Shown here piece by piece: positions 8,055 through 17,532 of a stretch of DNA of 64,000 bases. Both the position numbers and the translations under genes were made by a program. Origin of the DNA: Pseudoponticoccus marisrubri. Its GTDB lineage: Bacteria > Pseudomonadota > Alphaproteobacteria > Rhodobacterales > Rhodobacteraceae. The stretch spans positions 372,001 through 436,000 of the forward strand of contig NZ_LPXO01000001.1 of assembly GCF_001482405.1 (NCBI RefSeq), read 5' to 3'. Below the pieces are notes generated by a model. It was given only the letters and a program-made list of their open reading frames with translations, made no database searches and was not told the DNA's origin. The number at the start of each line of letters is the position of its first letter. The stretch's first letter is position 1.

Positions 8055-9878
8055 ATGGACGATCAGAACAAGAACCTGCTTCTCGCAACGGCGCTCAGCT
8101 TTGCCGTGATCCTGGTCTGGTTCATTATGTTCCCGCCACCCGAACCTGCGCCGGAGGATCCCAACGCGCCGGCCGTGACCGAACAGGACGTGCCGGCCGA
8201 TGGCGTGGCCAGCGCACCGCAGGCCGCCCCGGATGCCGCCGCCCCGGCCGGTGACGGCTCTGCCCCCCGCGCTGCCGGCGCGGACGCGCCGCGCCTGCCG
8301 CTGGACACCGCGCGGGTCGAGGGCTCGATCTCGTTGACCGGCGGGCGCATCGACGAGCTGCGCCTCAAGGATTACCGCGTCACGCTGGACCCGGAATCGC
8401 CGATTGTCCAGATGCTGGACCCGGTAGCCAGCCAGACCCCCTATTACGCGCTCTATGGCTGGGCCCCCGGCGCCGGGCTGGCGCTGGATGACGTGCCGGG
8501 CGCCAACACGCCCTGGACGGTCGAGAGCGGCGAGACGCTGGGCACCGACAGCCCCGTCACCCTGCGCTGGGACAGCCCCGCGGGCCTGATCTTCCGCCGC
8601 ACCATTGCCATCGACGCGGACTACATGTTCACCGTCACCCAGTCGGTCGAACATGGCGGCGAGGGCACGGTCTCGCTGGCGCCCTACGGCGTGCTGGCCC
8701 GCCATGGCGAGCCGCAGGATCTCAAGAATTTCTTCGTCCTGCACGAGGGCGTGGTGGCCATGGCCGATGGCGAGCTGGCCGAGATCGACTATGGCGACAT
8801 GCCCGATTTCGACGTGGTCCCCTCCGAGGGTGCGCGCGCCGAGGTCACGCAGGTCGCCGAGAACGGCTGGATCGGCTTCACCGACCATTACTGGATGGCC
8901 ACGCTGATCCCCGAACCCGGCACCGCCTTCAAGCAGGTCGCGAAATTCGACGACCGCCGCAACATCTACCAGACCGAGGCCGTGCTGCCGACGCTGCAGC
9001 TGGCCCCGGGCGAGACGCAGCAGGTCACGACGCAGCTCTTTGCCGGTGCCAAGGAGTGGGAGACGATCCGTGCCTACCAGAAGGCCGGCATCGACCGTTT
9101 CCTCGACAGCATCGACTGGGGCTGGTTCTTCTTCCTGACCAAGCCGATCTTTGCCGCGTTGCACTGGCTGAACGTCTACATCGGCAACATGGGCGTCGCG
9201 ATCATCGCGCTGACCCTGCTGATCAAGGCGATCCTCTTCCCGCTGGCCTACAAGTCCTACGCCTCGATGGCGAAGATGAAGGAATTGCAGCCCGAGATGG
9301 AGAAGATCAAGGAGCGCGCCGGCGATGACCGCGAGAAGCTCCAGAAGGAGATGATGGGGCTCTACAAGAAGGAAAAGGTGAACCCCGCCGCCGGCTGCCT
9401 GCCGCTGCTGCTGCAGATCCCGATCTTCTTCTCGCTCTACAAGGTGATCTTCGTCACGCTGGAGCTGCGCCACGCGCCTTTCTTCGGCCCGTTCCAGGAT
9501 CTCAGCGCGCCCGATCCGACCTCGATCTTCAACCTGTTCGGCCTGTTCCCGTGGCCCGCGCCCGAGCCGACCTCGATCCTGGCGCTGATCTTCATCGGCG
9601 TGCTGCCGATCCTGCTGGGCATCTCGATGTGGTTGCAGCAGAAGCTGAACCCGGCCCCGACCGACCCGACCCAGCAAATGATCTTTGCCTGGATGCCCTG
9701 GGTCTTCATGTTCATGCTGGGCGGCTTTGCCAGCGGGCTGGTGGTGTACTGGATCGCGAACAACGTGATCACCTTCTCGCAGCAATATCTGATCATGCGC
9801 CACCAGGGCTACACGCCCGACCTGCTGGGCAACATCCGGTCCAGCTTCAAGAAGGGCGGGACGGCGGACAAGAAATGA
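8055..9878 (+). CDS. yidC: Membrane protein insertase YidC
   Basis: 607-residue inner-membrane insertase (Oxa1 family) that works alone or with SecYEG. The N-terminal anchor is at about residues 8-26. A large periplasmic domain (P1) follows, with an Ala/Pro-rich linker at its start. The conserved insertase core holds the LPLLLQIPIFFSLY helix and the positively charged cytoplasmic region AKMKELQPEMEKIKER. The size and layout match Gram-negative YidC. AGAGGAAAGG lies upstream of the ATG. Its stop overlaps the next gene by 4 bp. Confidence 0.98.
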   Translation: MDDQNKNLLLATALSFAVILVWFIMFPPPEPAPEDPNAPAVTEQDVPADGVASAPQAAPDAAAPAGDGSAPRAAGADAPRLPLDTARVEGSISLTGGRIDELRLKDYRVTLDPESPIVQMLDPVASQTPYYALYGWAPGAGLALDDVPGANTPWTVESGETLGTDSPVTLRWDSPAGLIFRRTIAIDADYMFTVTQSVEHGGEGTVSLAPYGVLARHGEPQDLKNFFVLHEGVVAMADGELAEIDYGDMPDFDVVPSEGARAEVTQVAENGWIGFTDHYWMATLIPEPGTAFKQVAKFDDRRNIYQTEAVLPTLQLAPGETQQVTTQLFAGAKEWETIRAYQKAGIDRFLDSIDWGWFFFLTKPIFAALHWLNVYIGNMGVAIIALTLLIKAILFPLAYKSYASMAKMKELQPEMEKIKERAGDDREKLQKEMMGLYKKEKVNPAAGCLPLLLQIPIFFSLYKVIFVTLELRHAPFFGPFQDLSAPDPTSIFNLFGLFPWPAPEPTSILALIFIGVLPILLGISMWLQQKLNPAPTDPTQQMIFAWMPWVFMFMLGGFASGLVVYWIANNVITFSQQYLIMRHQGYTPDLLGNIRSSFKKGGTADKK

Positions 9879-10618
9879 CCCCGCATGTCATCGCCATCCA
9901 CCGCCACCCGATCAAGAGCCACGGGTGGGAAGTGATCGAGCAGGTGGTGCTGGACGCAGGCGCCACCATGCCATGGGATCGGGTCTGGGCCGTCGCGCAT
10001 GAGCGCTCGAACGCGGATGGCAGCGCCTGGGCGCCCTGCCAGAACTTCTCGCGCGGGTCCAAGGCGCCGGGTCTGGGCGCGATCCGCGCGCGGCTCGACG
10101 AGGCGACCGGCATGCTCACCCTCTCCCACCCGGAGCGGGACGACCTGACCTTCGACCCCGACCGAGAGGGCGACCGCCTGATCGACTGGGCCGGCGATTT
10201 CATCCCCGAGAGCCGCGCAGCCTCCGCTCGCGTGGTGCGCGGGGCCGACCGCGGCTTCACCGACAGCGATTTTCCCAGCGTGACCCTGTGCAACATGGCC
10301 TCGCATCGCGCGGTCGAGCAGCGGGTCGGCCATATGCTGTCGGTGCATCGCTGGCGCGGCAATTTCTGGGTCGAGGGGCTGGCCCCCTGGGAAGAGTTCG
10401 ACTGGATCGACCGCGAGATCCGCATCGGCGAGGCCGTGCTGATCCCGCGCGAGCGCACGGATCGCTGCCTCGCCACGCATAACAACCCCGATACGGGCCG
10501 GCGCGACGATGACATCCTCGGCGCGCTGGACAGTTGGGGGCATCGCGATTTCTCGGTCCGGGCCGAGATCGTTCAGGGCGGCCGCGTCGCGCTTGAAGAC
10601 GCGGTGGCGCGGCTGTGA
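9875..10618 (+). CDS. MOSC domain protein
   Basis: 247-residue protein of the MOSC family (C-terminal domain of molybdenum cofactor sulfurase), usually involved in Mo-cofactor-linked sulfur or N-reductive chemistry. The conserved cysteine motif is seen as [14 protein letters not shown] near residues 202-215, preceded by a beta-barrel N region ([12 protein letters not shown]). The start overlaps the yidC stop (ATGA) and the stop overlaps engB (GTGA), so it is translationally coupled to both. The physiological substrate is unknown. Confidence 0.88.
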   Translation: MTPHVIAIHRHPIKSHGWEVIEQVVLDAGATMPWDRVWAVAHERSNADGSAWAPCQNFSRGSKAPGLGAIRARLDEATGMLTLSHPERDDLTFDPDREGDRLIDWAGDFIPESRAASARVVRGADRGFTDSDFPSVTLCNMASHRAVEQRVGHMLSVHRWRGNFWVEGLAPWEEFDWIDREIRIGEAVLIPRERTDRCLATHNNPDTGRRDDDILGALDSWGHRDFSVRAEIVQGGRVALEDAVARL

Positions 10619-11268
10619 ACGAGCTTGCCTTCCCCCTGGCCGAAGCCCCCGACGACGCCGCGCGCGAGGCGGCGCGCAAGCTCTTTGCCGGCGAGGTCGA
10701 TTTCCTCAAGGGCGTGGTGGCGATGGACGGCCTGCCGCCCGACAACCGGATCGAGGTCTGCTTTGCCGGGCGGTCGAATGTCGGCAAGTCGAGCCTGATC
10801 AACGCGCTGACCGGCCGCAAGGGGCTAGCACGCGCCTCGAACACGCCCGGGCGCACGCAGGAGATCAACTTCTTCACGCTGGGGGCCGAGCGCTACCTCG
10901 TCGACCTGCCCGGCTATGGCTTTGCCAATGCGCCAGTCAACGTGGTGCAGGCCTGGCAGGCGCTGCTCAAGGCATATCTCGCAGGCCGCGTCAGCCTGCG
11001 CCGGGCCTTCGTGCTGATCGACGCGCGGCACGGGATCAAGGCGGTGGACGAAGAGATCCTGACCTTGCTCGACCGCTCGGCCGTGACCTTCCAGGCGGTG
11101 CTGACCAAGGCCGACAAGGTCAAGGAAAAGGACCGCGCCAAGGTGCTGGAGCAGGTGCGTACGCGGCTCGCCAAGCACCCTGCCGCCTATCCCGAGATCG
11201 TGCTGACCAGCAGCGAGAAGGGCGACGGGATCGCCACGCTGCGCGCCATCATCGCCGGGCTCGGCTGA
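10615..11268 (+). CDS. engB: Ribosome biogenesis GTP-binding protein EngB/YihA
   Basis: 217-residue TRAFAC-class GTPase needed for 50S assembly. G1 GRSNVGKSS, the switch I Thr region NTPGRTQ, G3 DLPGYGFA, G4 TKADK and the G5 TSSEKG region are all present. The GTG start overlaps the preceding stop by 4 bp. It is the last gene before the palindrome array that separates it from argB. Confidence 0.97.
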   Translation: MNELAFPLAEAPDDAAREAARKLFAGEVDFLKGVVAMDGLPPDNRIEVCFAGRSNVGKSSLINALTGRKGLARASNTPGRTQEINFFTLGAERYLVDLPGYGFANAPVNVVQAWQALLKAYLAGRVSLRRAFVLIDARHGIKAVDEEILTLLDRSAVTFQAVLTKADKVKEKDRAKVLEQVRTRLAKHPAAYPEIVLTSSEKGDGIATLRAIIAGLG

Positions 11269-11284
11269 CCGACACGCGCGCGGG

Positions 11285-11380
11285 CAAGCCGCTTCGAAGC
11301 GGCTTGGAAGAAGCGGTTTCGAAACCGCTTCAGGAACGCGTTTGCAAACGCGTTCCGCAAGGCTCTTCGAAGTGCCTTGC
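11285..11380. repeat. Array of four abutting palindromes between engB and argB
   Basis: Four palindromes follow one another with gaps of 3, 1 and 0 bases. The first, 11285-11306, has 22 bases and half-site CAAGCCGCTTC. The second, 11310-11331, has 22 bases and half-site GAAGCGGTTTC. The third, 11333-11356, has 24 bases and half-site GGAACGCGTTTG. The fourth, 11357-11380, has 24 bases, half-site GCAAGGCTCTTC and one mismatched pair. Three have TTCGAA centres and one TTGCAA. Arms differ between units, so this is not a simple direct repeat. In RNA it would form four successive hairpins after the engB stop. Confidence 0.9.
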
Positions 11381-11434
11381 CCCCACCCGACCCGCGGGGC
11401 ACAGTCCCCGCCAAGCCGCGCCTGGACGACCGCA

Positions 11435-12328
11435 ATGAGACAACAGACCATGAACAGAGACTGGATCGCCACCGCCCGGACCCTCTCCGAGGCCCTGCCC
11501 TACCTGCAGCGCTATACCGGCGCCGTGGTCGTCGTGAAGTTCGGCGGCAATGCCATGGGCGATGACGAGGCCATGGCCGCCTTTGCCCGCGACATCGTGC
11601 TGATGCGCCAGGTCGGCGTGAACCCGGTCGTGGTGCATGGCGGCGGCCCGATGATCAACGACATGCTGGCGCGGCTGCAGATCGAGAGCCGCTTCGTGCG
11701 TGGCAAGCGCGTCACCGATGAAGCGACGATCGAGGTGGTCGAGATGGTCCTGACGGGGCGCGTCAACAAGCGCATCGTGCAGGCGATCATGGAACAGGGC
11801 GGCCGCGCCGTGGGCCTGTCGGGCAAGGATGACGACCTGATGCTCTGCGCGCCCGACGACCCCGAACTCGGCTTCGTCGGCAAGCCGGTCGAGATGAATG
11901 CGCAGGTGCTGCGCGATCTCTTCGACGCGGGTATCATCCCCGTGGTGGCCCCCGTGGGCGGCGGGCGCAATGGGACCGACACCTACAACGTGAACGGCGA
12001 CACGGCCGCCGGTGCCATCGCCGGCGCGCTGCGCGCCGACCGGCTCCTGCTGCTGACCGACGTCCAGGGCGTCAAGGGCCCCGAGGGTACCGTGCTGACC
12101 GAGCTGACCCCCGATGACGTGCGCCGGCTGACCGACGAGGGGGTGATTGCCGGCGGCATGATTCCCAAGACCGAGACCGCGCTCAACGCGATCGAGAACG
12201 GCGTGCGCGGCGTGGTGATCATCGACGGTCGCGTGTCCAATGCCTGCCTGCTCGAGCTCTTCACCGAGCACGGGTCGGGCTCGCTGATCCGCCCGGCCGA
12301 TCTGCCGCAGCTGCGCGGCGCCTCGTGA
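11435..12328 (+). CDS. argB: Acetylglutamate kinase
   Basis: 297-residue cytoplasmic kinase that phosphorylates N-acetylglutamate in arginine biosynthesis. It has the amino-acid kinase fold with VVKFGGNAM near the N terminus, the substrate loop VVHGGGPMI, the ADP-binding region [11 protein letters not shown] and the C-terminal [10 protein letters not shown]. The ATG at 11435 has GGACG 8 bases upstream. A second in-frame ATG 5 codons later is an equally plausible start. It is separated from engB by the palindrome array and overlaps the next gene by 4 bp. Confidence 0.97.
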   Translation: MRQQTMNRDWIATARTLSEALPYLQRYTGAVVVVKFGGNAMGDDEAMAAFARDIVLMRQVGVNPVVVHGGGPMINDMLARLQIESRFVRGKRVTDEATIEVVEMVLTGRVNKRIVQAIMEQGGRAVGLSGKDDDLMLCAPDDPELGFVGKPVEMNAQVLRDLFDAGIIPVVAPVGGGRNGTDTYNVNGDTAAGAIAGALRADRLLLLTDVQGVKGPEGTVLTELTPDDVRRLTDEGVIAGGMIPKTETALNAIENGVRGVVIIDGRVSNACLLELFTEHGSGSLIRPADLPQLRGAS

Positions 12329-12990
12329 GCATCGCAGAGCTCGGCGCGGCGGCGCGGGCCTCGGGTCTTGCCCTGCGCGGGGCGCTGCATCCTGACCCGG
12401 AGGACGGCGCGCCCGAGGGCACGGGCACGCTGGTCCTGCTGGGCCCGGACGAGCCCGCTTTCTGGCCGATCTTCACCGCATCGCCCGAATATGCCGATGG
12501 CGCGCCCGACCCGCTGGATCGCTGGTCGCGGCGCGTGATCGGCGCGCTGGCCGAGGCGTGGGATGGCACGGCGCTCTTCCCCTCGGACGGGCCGCCCTAT
12601 GCGCCCTTCCTGCGCTGGGCCGAGGCCAGCGGGCAGGCCTGGCCCGCGCCGGTGGGGCTGATGGTGCATGCGCAGGCGGGGCTTTTCATCAGCTATCGCG
12701 GCGCGCTGGCCCTGCCCGTCATGCTGGACCTGCCGCCTGCCGCGACACACCCCTGCCCGGCCTGTGCCCAGCCCTGCCTGACGGCCTGCCCGGTGGGCGC
12801 GCTCGGCCCCGGGCAGGCATATGACGTGCCACGCTGCCAGGCCCATGTGGCAAGCCCCGCCGGGCGCGATTGCCGCGAGGCGGGCTGCCGGGTGCGTCGC
12901 GCCTGCCCCGTGGCACAGGAGGGTTTCCAGCGGCTGGTCGCGCAGTCGGCTTTCCACATGGCCGCCTTCATGCAAAACTACCGGCCATGA
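12325..12990 (+). CDS. 4Fe-4S ferredoxin-type protein, function unknown
   Basis: 221-residue protein. The N-terminal 140 residues carry no motif I recognise. The C-terminal part has eight cysteines in iron-sulfur spacing: [13 protein letters not shown] (Cys144, 147, 151, 155) and a second group Cys171, 183, 188 and 194 followed by Pro. This could bind one or two [4Fe-4S] clusters. The first motif has CxxCx3Cx3CP, one residue longer than standard. It does not resemble QueG closely. The GTG start overlaps the argB stop and its stop overlaps the SixA-like gene, so expression is coupled. It is probably an electron-transfer or redox protein. Confidence 0.8.
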   Translation: MSIAELGAAARASGLALRGALHPDPEDGAPEGTGTLVLLGPDEPAFWPIFTASPEYADGAPDPLDRWSRRVIGALAEAWDGTALFPSDGPPYAPFLRWAEASGQAWPAPVGLMVHAQAGLFISYRGALALPVMLDLPPAATHPCPACAQPCLTACPVGALGPGQAYDVPRCQAHVASPAGRDCREAGCRVRRACPVAQEGFQRLVAQSAFHMAAFMQNYRP

Positions 12991-13475
12991 AACGCCTGAT
13001 CCTGATGCGCCACGCCAAGTCCGACTGGTCCACCGGGCTGGACGATCACGACCGACCGCTGAACGCCCGCGGGCGCCTCTCTGCCGCGGCGCTTGGCGAC
13101 TGGATGCGTCAAACGGGGCACCTGCCCGACGAGATCCTCTGCTCCACCGCGACCCGCACGCGCGAGACGCTGGAGCGCAGCGGCGTCACGGCCCCGGTGC
13201 GATACGAATCCTCGCTCTATCACGCCGCGCCCAACACCATGTTCGAGGTGCTGAGTGGCGCCAGCGGTGCGGTGGTGCTGATGCTGGGGCACAATCCCGG
13301 GATCGCCGCCTTTGCGCATCGCATGGTGGCCGCGGCGCCCGATCACCCGCGCTTTGCCGATTACCCGACCTGCGCCACGCTGGTGGCGGAGTTCGAGATC
13401 GACGCGTGGACAGACCTGACGCCCGGCACGGGCCGGGCCGTCGATTTCGTCATTCCGCGGGAGCTGGCGGGCTAG
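12987..13475 (+). CDS. SixA-type histidine phosphatase
   Basis: 162-residue protein of the histidine phosphatase superfamily. The catalytic LMRHAKSDW (RHG-type motif, His at residue 9) opens the sequence, and the second conserved His lies in LMLGHNPG. SixA-like members dephosphorylate phospho-His proteins or small phosphorylated metabolites. It starts at an ATG overlapping the Fe-S gene stop; an upstream in-frame start is a by-product of coding in the other frame. It ends 4 bases from the convergent ABC binding-protein gene. Confidence 0.92.
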   Translation: MKRLILMRHAKSDWSTGLDDHDRPLNARGRLSAAALGDWMRQTGHLPDEILCSTATRTRETLERSGVTAPVRYESSLYHAAPNTMFEVLSGASGAVVLMLGHNPGIAAFAHRMVAAAPDHPRFADYPTCATLVAEFEIDAWTDLTPGTGRAVDFVIPRELAG

Positions 13476-13478
13476 CGG

Positions 13479-14489
13479 TCAGCGGAAAGGCGGGCTGTAG
13501 AGCAGCCCGCCATCGGTCCATTGCGCGTTCAGGCCGCGCGACAGGCCGATCGGGGTGTTCTCGCCGATATTCTTCTCGAACAGCTCGCCGTAATTGCCCA
13601 CCGCCTTGATCGCGCGGGCCGCCCAGTCGGGGTCAAGGCCCAGCATCTCGCCGAAAAGCCCTTCGTTGCCCAGCATGCGGTCGATCTCGGGGTTGTCGGT
13701 GCCGTCGCGCAGCTCGTCCACATTGGTCGAGGTCACGCCATGCTCCTCGGCCGAGATCAGCGCGTAGAGCACCCAGCGCACCGCATCGGCCCAGGCATCG
13801 TCATTGTGGCGCACCACAGGGCCCAGCGGCTCTTTCGAGATGATCTCGGGCAGCAACACGTGATCGCCCGGCGCCTTGAAGGTGGCGCGGATCGCGGCAA
13901 GGCCCGAGGCATCGGTGGTGTACACCTCGCATTCGCCCTCGAGATACATGGCCTGCGCCTCGGCCGTGGTGTCGACGGCGATGGGCTCGTATTCCATGTT
14001 GTTGCGCTGGAAATACTCGTCGAGATTCGGCGCGGTCGAGCTGTCCGTCTGCACGCAGACCCGGCGCCCGTCCAGTTCCTTGGCCGACGAGATGCCCAAG
14101 GCCCGGGGCACGATGAAGCCCTGCCCGTCGTAGTAGTTGATGCCCGCGAAATCGAGTTGCAGGTCCACGTCGGTCGAGAAATTCCAGGTCGTGTTCCGCG
14201 CGAGGATGTCGATCTCGCCCGACAGCAACGAGGTGAAGCGCGAGCGGGTCGTCGTCTCGAAGAATTCCACCGCGTTGGGATCGCCCAGCACCGCCGCCGC
14301 GACGGCCCGGCAGAAGCCCACGTCGAAGCCCTGCCATTGCCCGGTCTCGCCATTCTTGGTCGCAAAGCCGGCCAGGCCCGAATTGACCCCGCAATGCAGC
14401 ATGCCGCGCGCGCGCACGTCGTCAAGCGTACCAGCCTGAACCGCACCCGAGGTCAGCATGGCCGCGACGATGATGGATCTCTTGAGCAT
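13479..14489 (-). CDS. General amino-acid ABC transporter substrate-binding protein (AapJ type)
   Basis: 336-residue periplasmic solute-binding protein. The signal peptide (MLKRSIIVAAMLTSGAVQA) is cleaved after about residue 19. Mature features include the early GTLDDVRARGMLHCGVN, GFDVGFCRAVAAAVLGD and TSLLSGEIDILARNTTW, all typical of the AapJ/BztA cluster. GAGGACGGC precedes the ATG. No permease or ATPase gene is adjacent, so it must use components encoded elsewhere. The 184-base upstream gap has an 8-bp inverted repeat (14569-14576 with 14584-14591) that could be an operator. Confidence 0.94.
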   Translation of the reverse strand: MLKRSIIVAAMLTSGAVQAGTLDDVRARGMLHCGVNSGLAGFATKNGETGQWQGFDVGFCRAVAAAVLGDPNAVEFFETTTRSRFTSLLSGEIDILARNTTWNFSTDVDLQLDFAGINYYDGQGFIVPRALGISSAKELDGRRVCVQTDSSTAPNLDEYFQRNNMEYEPIAVDTTAEAQAMYLEGECEVYTTDASGLAAIRATFKAPGDHVLLPEIISKEPLGPVVRHNDDAWADAVRWVLYALISAEEHGVTSTNVDELRDGTDNPEIDRMLGNEGLFGEMLGLDPDWAARAIKAVGNYGELFEKNIGENTPIGLSRGLNAQWTDGGLLYSPPFR

Positions 14490-14673
14490 GCCGTCCTCTT
14501 CGTAGTTTCCGCCTTGCCAAACCGCGGGATGAACGCCCGTCTTTGCCTTGCGTGGCAGAGGCCACCGCCCCAAACTCGGCTGCAGTTTGGGCGGAATTCT
14601 GCGCAAAGGTCAAGTCGAGAAGGCCCCGCTAAATTTGTGTCGGCCCGTGATATTTTTGTAACAACTACCGGTT

Positions 14674-15387
14674 TCAGGCAGGGACGACAAGCCGGTAGAA
14701 GCGCTCGGCCTGCAGGAATTCGGCCCGTTTGAGCGCCGCGACCTCGGCCGCCTCCTCGTCGACGCCCCATTGTTCCTGCTGCCAGGTCTCGTCGATGCGC
14801 GACAGGTCCCAGGCCTGCGCCGCGTCGCGCGCGCCGCGGGTCACGGCCAGCGCCAGGACAAGGCTGCCCGAGATCGAGACGAGGTCATGCACCGCCGCCA
14901 GCGCGAAGGGATCGAAGCCGTGCACCTCGTCCGACAGTCGCGCCAGCGCAGCTTCGTCCTGCGGCTGGTGCATGACACCGGCCACCGGCAGCAGCCGCGC
15001 GCCATAGGTCTGGTGCGCCCAGTCGAGCAGCGGGTCCCAACCCTGCGCCTGCCGGGCGACCAGCCCCTCGGGGCTGTCGGCGCGGTAGCACAGCAGGTCG
15101 CTGTCGCCATAGGCGGCCAGCATGTCGGCCACGGCGGCGCGCTGCGGGCGCACCTTGTCCAGCGCCGAGTTGCTCATCCGGGTGAAGGGCATGGTGCGCG
15201 GGTCGATGCGGTCCTCCTGAGCGTCCCACTCGGCGGCGATCTCGCGGGCCAGCGCCTCGGTCGGGACCTCCAGCGGGGTCTTGGCCGGCGTGCGCACGCC
15301 GCGCCCGTCCAGCAGCACGGTGTAGCCCGAGGGCGCGGTCTCGACCGTGGCGGCCTTCCAGAATCGTTTCGGGGCCCATTCGCTCAT
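14674..15387 (-). CDS. ATP12-family F1-ATPase assembly chaperone
   Basis: 237-residue member of the ATP12 family, shared by alphaproteobacteria and mitochondria, where ATP12 helps assemble the F1 alpha subunit. Family features include the N-terminal FWK...YTVLLDGRGVRTPAK, the segment EWDAQ and the central SDLLCYRAD. Its start overlaps the HAD phosphatase stop by 4 bp; it is last in the crcB-rluC-HAD-ATP12 run. Presence of this gene supports an alphaproteobacterial host. Confidence 0.95.
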   Translation of the reverse strand: MSEWAPKRFWKAATVETAPSGYTVLLDGRGVRTPAKTPLEVPTEALAREIAAEWDAQEDRIDPRTMPFTRMSNSALDKVRPQRAAVADMLAAYGDSDLLCYRADSPEGLVARQAQGWDPLLDWAHQTYGARLLPVAGVMHQPQDEAALARLSDEVHGFDPFALAAVHDLVSISGSLVLALAVTRGARDAAQAWDLSRIDETWQQEQWGVDEEAAEVAALKRAEFLQAERFYRLVVPA

Positions 15388-16061
15388 CTGGCATCTCCCA
15401 GGATCCGGTGGATGGCGCGTTCCAGCCCGGCGGCATCATCGACCACGGCATGCGCGGCACCCAGCCGCGCGCGCGGGTGATAGCCCCAGCTGACGCCGAT
15501 CGCGTGCAGCCCGGCGGCACGCGCCATGTCCATGTCATACTCGGTGTCGCCGATCATCACCGCGCGGGATTCCTCGACGCCGGTCTCGGCCAGCGCGGCG
15601 AAGAGCATCGCGGGATGCGGCTTGGAGGGGTGGTCATCGGCCACCTGCGTCGTGACGAAACGCCGCGTCAGCCCGTGGCTTTCCAGCAACGCGGTCAGAC
15701 CGCGGCGCGACTTGCCCGTGGCCACGCCCAGCAGAAGATCCTCGCGCGCGCCCAGCCGGTCCAGCAGCTCCGGCAGGCCGGCATAGAGCGGCGAGCTGTC
15801 GGGCCCGCCCCGGCGACGCAGGTCGGCATAGCTGTCCTTGTAGGTCTCGACCATGCGGTCCAGCTGCGCCTGCGGCAGCCCCGGCGCCAGCGCCGCGATG
15901 GCCATGGGCAGGGACAGCCCCACGATGCCCAGCACCGCGGCACGCTCGGGCACGGGCAGCCCCTCGGCCCCGAAGGCGGCACGCATCGAGGCAAGGATGT
16001 CGCCCTGGCTGTCGACCAGCGTGCCGTCGACATCGAAGATCACCAGCGACAGATCGGTCAT
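15384..16061 (-). CDS. HAD-superfamily phosphatase (phosphoglycolate phosphatase-like)
   Basis: 225-residue haloacid dehalogenase-type hydrolase. Motif I FDVDGTLVDS lies at residues 8-17, motif II is in GVATGKS, and motifs III/IV are a Lys in the SKPHP segment and the acidic GDTEYD. An alpha-helical cap sits between motifs I and II (subclass IA). It is likely a small phosphomonoester phosphatase of the Gph/PgmB type. Both ends overlap neighbours by 4 bp (rluC upstream, ATP12 downstream). This HAD-RluC pairing recurs in relatives (recollection). Confidence 0.93.
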   Translation of the reverse strand: MTDLSLVIFDVDGTLVDSQGDILASMRAAFGAEGLPVPERAAVLGIVGLSLPMAIAALAPGLPQAQLDRMVETYKDSYADLRRRGGPDSSPLYAGLPELLDRLGAREDLLLGVATGKSRRGLTALLESHGLTRRFVTTQVADDHPSKPHPAMLFAALAETGVEESRAVMIGDTEYDMDMARAAGLHAIGVSWGYHPRARLGAAHAVVDDAAGLERAIHRILGDAR

Positions 16062-17101
16062 CGCAGCTTCTCGAACGGGTCTTCGGCGGCGTAATCCTCT
16101 TCCCAGCCGAGCGTCTCCCAGCTTTGCGCCATGTGCGGCGGCAGTGGCGCGGTGATCTCCAGCCACTTGCGGGTGACGGGATGTTCCAGCCGCATGCTGC
16201 GCGCATGCAGGTGCAGCTTCTTCGAGATGACGCCGCCCAGCTGGGCGCCCCAGCCATCGCCGAGGTTCTCCTGCCCCGAGCCGCCATATTTGCCGTCGCC
16301 GATGATCGGGTGGCCGATCTCGGCCATGTGGGCGCGCAGCTGGTGGGTGCGGCCGGTGACCGGCTCCATCGCGACCCAGGCGGCGCGGCCGGCGACGCGG
16401 AACAGCGTGGCGTAAAGCGTGTGGGCGCGCTTGGCGCCGGGGGTGGCATCCATGTCGCGCGGATGCACGGCGCGCATCTTCTCGTTCTCGCCGCCCTTGC
16501 CGTGGCCGGGCGCCTTGACCAGCCCGTAGCGGATCTCGCCCAGATAGGGGGTGGGCACGCCGGCCACCAGCGCCCAGTAGATCTTGTGCGTCTGGCGGTG
16601 GCGGATCGCGGCGGTGAGCGCCTGCGCGACCTCCCGGGTGCGCGCCAGTAGCAGCACGCCCGAGGTGTCCTTGTCCAGCCGGTGCACAAGCCGCGGCTTT
16701 TCGTCGAAGCCGAAGGTCAGCGCGTCGGAGAGCAGGTCCACGTGGCGGGTCTGCTTGCTGCCGCCCTGCGTCGGCAGGCCCGGCGGCTTGTTCAGCGCGA
16801 TGATGTGGTCGTCCTTCCACAGCACGCAGCCGCGGATCATCTCGGCATCAGCGTCGCTGACGCGGGGCTTGGGCGCGCTCTCAACCTGCCCCGGCTCGGG
16901 CAGCGGCGGGATGCGCACCTGCTGGCCCACGGCAAGCCGGGTCGAGGCCTTGACCCGCCCGCCATCGACACGCAGCTCGCCCTTTCGGCACATCTTCTCG
17001 ATGCGGCCCTGGGCCAGTTGCGGGAAATGGCGCTTGAGCCAGCGGTCGAGGCGCTGGTCGCCGTCGCCCGGGCCTACCGTGACGGTCTGCACGCGGCTCA
17101 T
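16058..17101 (-). CDS. RluA/RluC-family 23S rRNA pseudouridine synthase
   Basis: 347 residues. An N-terminal S4 RNA-binding domain (about 15-70, RLDRWLKRHFPQ...RVDGGRVK) precedes the catalytic domain containing VHRLDKDTSG with the catalytic Asp. The GRTHQLRAHMAEIGHPIIGD segment is typical. RluC modifies U955, U2504 and U2580 of E. coli 23S rRNA; the exact targets here are inferred. It overlaps crcB and the HAD gene by 4 bp each. Confidence 0.94.
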   Translation of the reverse strand: MSRVQTVTVGPGDGDQRLDRWLKRHFPQLAQGRIEKMCRKGELRVDGGRVKASTRLAVGQQVRIPPLPEPGQVESAPKPRVSDADAEMIRGCVLWKDDHIIALNKPPGLPTQGGSKQTRHVDLLSDALTFGFDEKPRLVHRLDKDTSGVLLLARTREVAQALTAAIRHRQTHKIYWALVAGVPTPYLGEIRYGLVKAPGHGKGGENEKMRAVHPRDMDATPGAKRAHTLYATLFRVAGRAAWVAMEPVTGRTHQLRAHMAEIGHPIIGDGKYGGSGQENLGDGWGAQLGGVISKKLHLHARSMRLEHPVTRKWLEITAPLPPHMAQSWETLGWEEDYAAEDPFEKLR

Positions 17102-17472
17102 GCCACCACCCCCCGTGCCAGCGCGAGCCCGGCGAAGAGCGCCGCGATCGAGCCCGCGACCGAGGCGGTCACGTAGAGCGCCGCCAGCCCGCCCTGCCCC
17201 CGCTCGAAGAGCGTCACGGCATCGAGCGAGAAAGCCGAGAAGGTGGTGAACCCGCCCAAGAGCCCGGTCATCAGAAGCGGCGCGAACCGGTTGCCCTGCA
17301 GGTGCAATAGCGCGACGACAAGCGCCCCCATCAGGAAGGAGCCGGCGATGTTCACGACCAGCGTGCCCCAGGGAAAGCCCTTTCCCAGAAGCCGCGTCAG
17401 GCCGAGACCGGTGAGATAGCGTGCCGAGGCGCCAAGCGCCCCGCCGAGTGCGACTTGCAGGACGGGTGTCAT
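17098..17472 (-). CDS. crcB: Fluoride channel Fluc/CrcB
   Basis: 124-residue, four-helix inner-membrane protein that exports fluoride as a dual-topology dimer. It starts MTPVLQVALGGALGASARY. The conserved WGTLVVNIAGSF and the channel motif GGFTTFSAFSLD, with the Na+/Phe-box elements, are present. The frame is open far upstream but only this start gives family length. I see no fluoride riboswitch upstream. It overlaps rluC by 4 bp. Confidence 0.96.
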   Translation of the reverse strand: MTPVLQVALGGALGASARYLTGLGLTRLLGKGFPWGTLVVNIAGSFLMGALVVALLHLQGNRFAPLLMTGLLGGFTTFSAFSLDAVTLFERGQGGLAALYVTASVAGSIAALFAGLALARGVVA

Positions 17473-17532
17473 GCGCGCTGCTTGGCTGCGCGGCGCCCCC
17501 TTGTCAAGCGCCGGGCGATCACGCCGCGCGGA

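Noticed and set aside
11285-11380. CRISPR array
   Set aside because: Units have different arms and there are no spacers; no cas gene is present.
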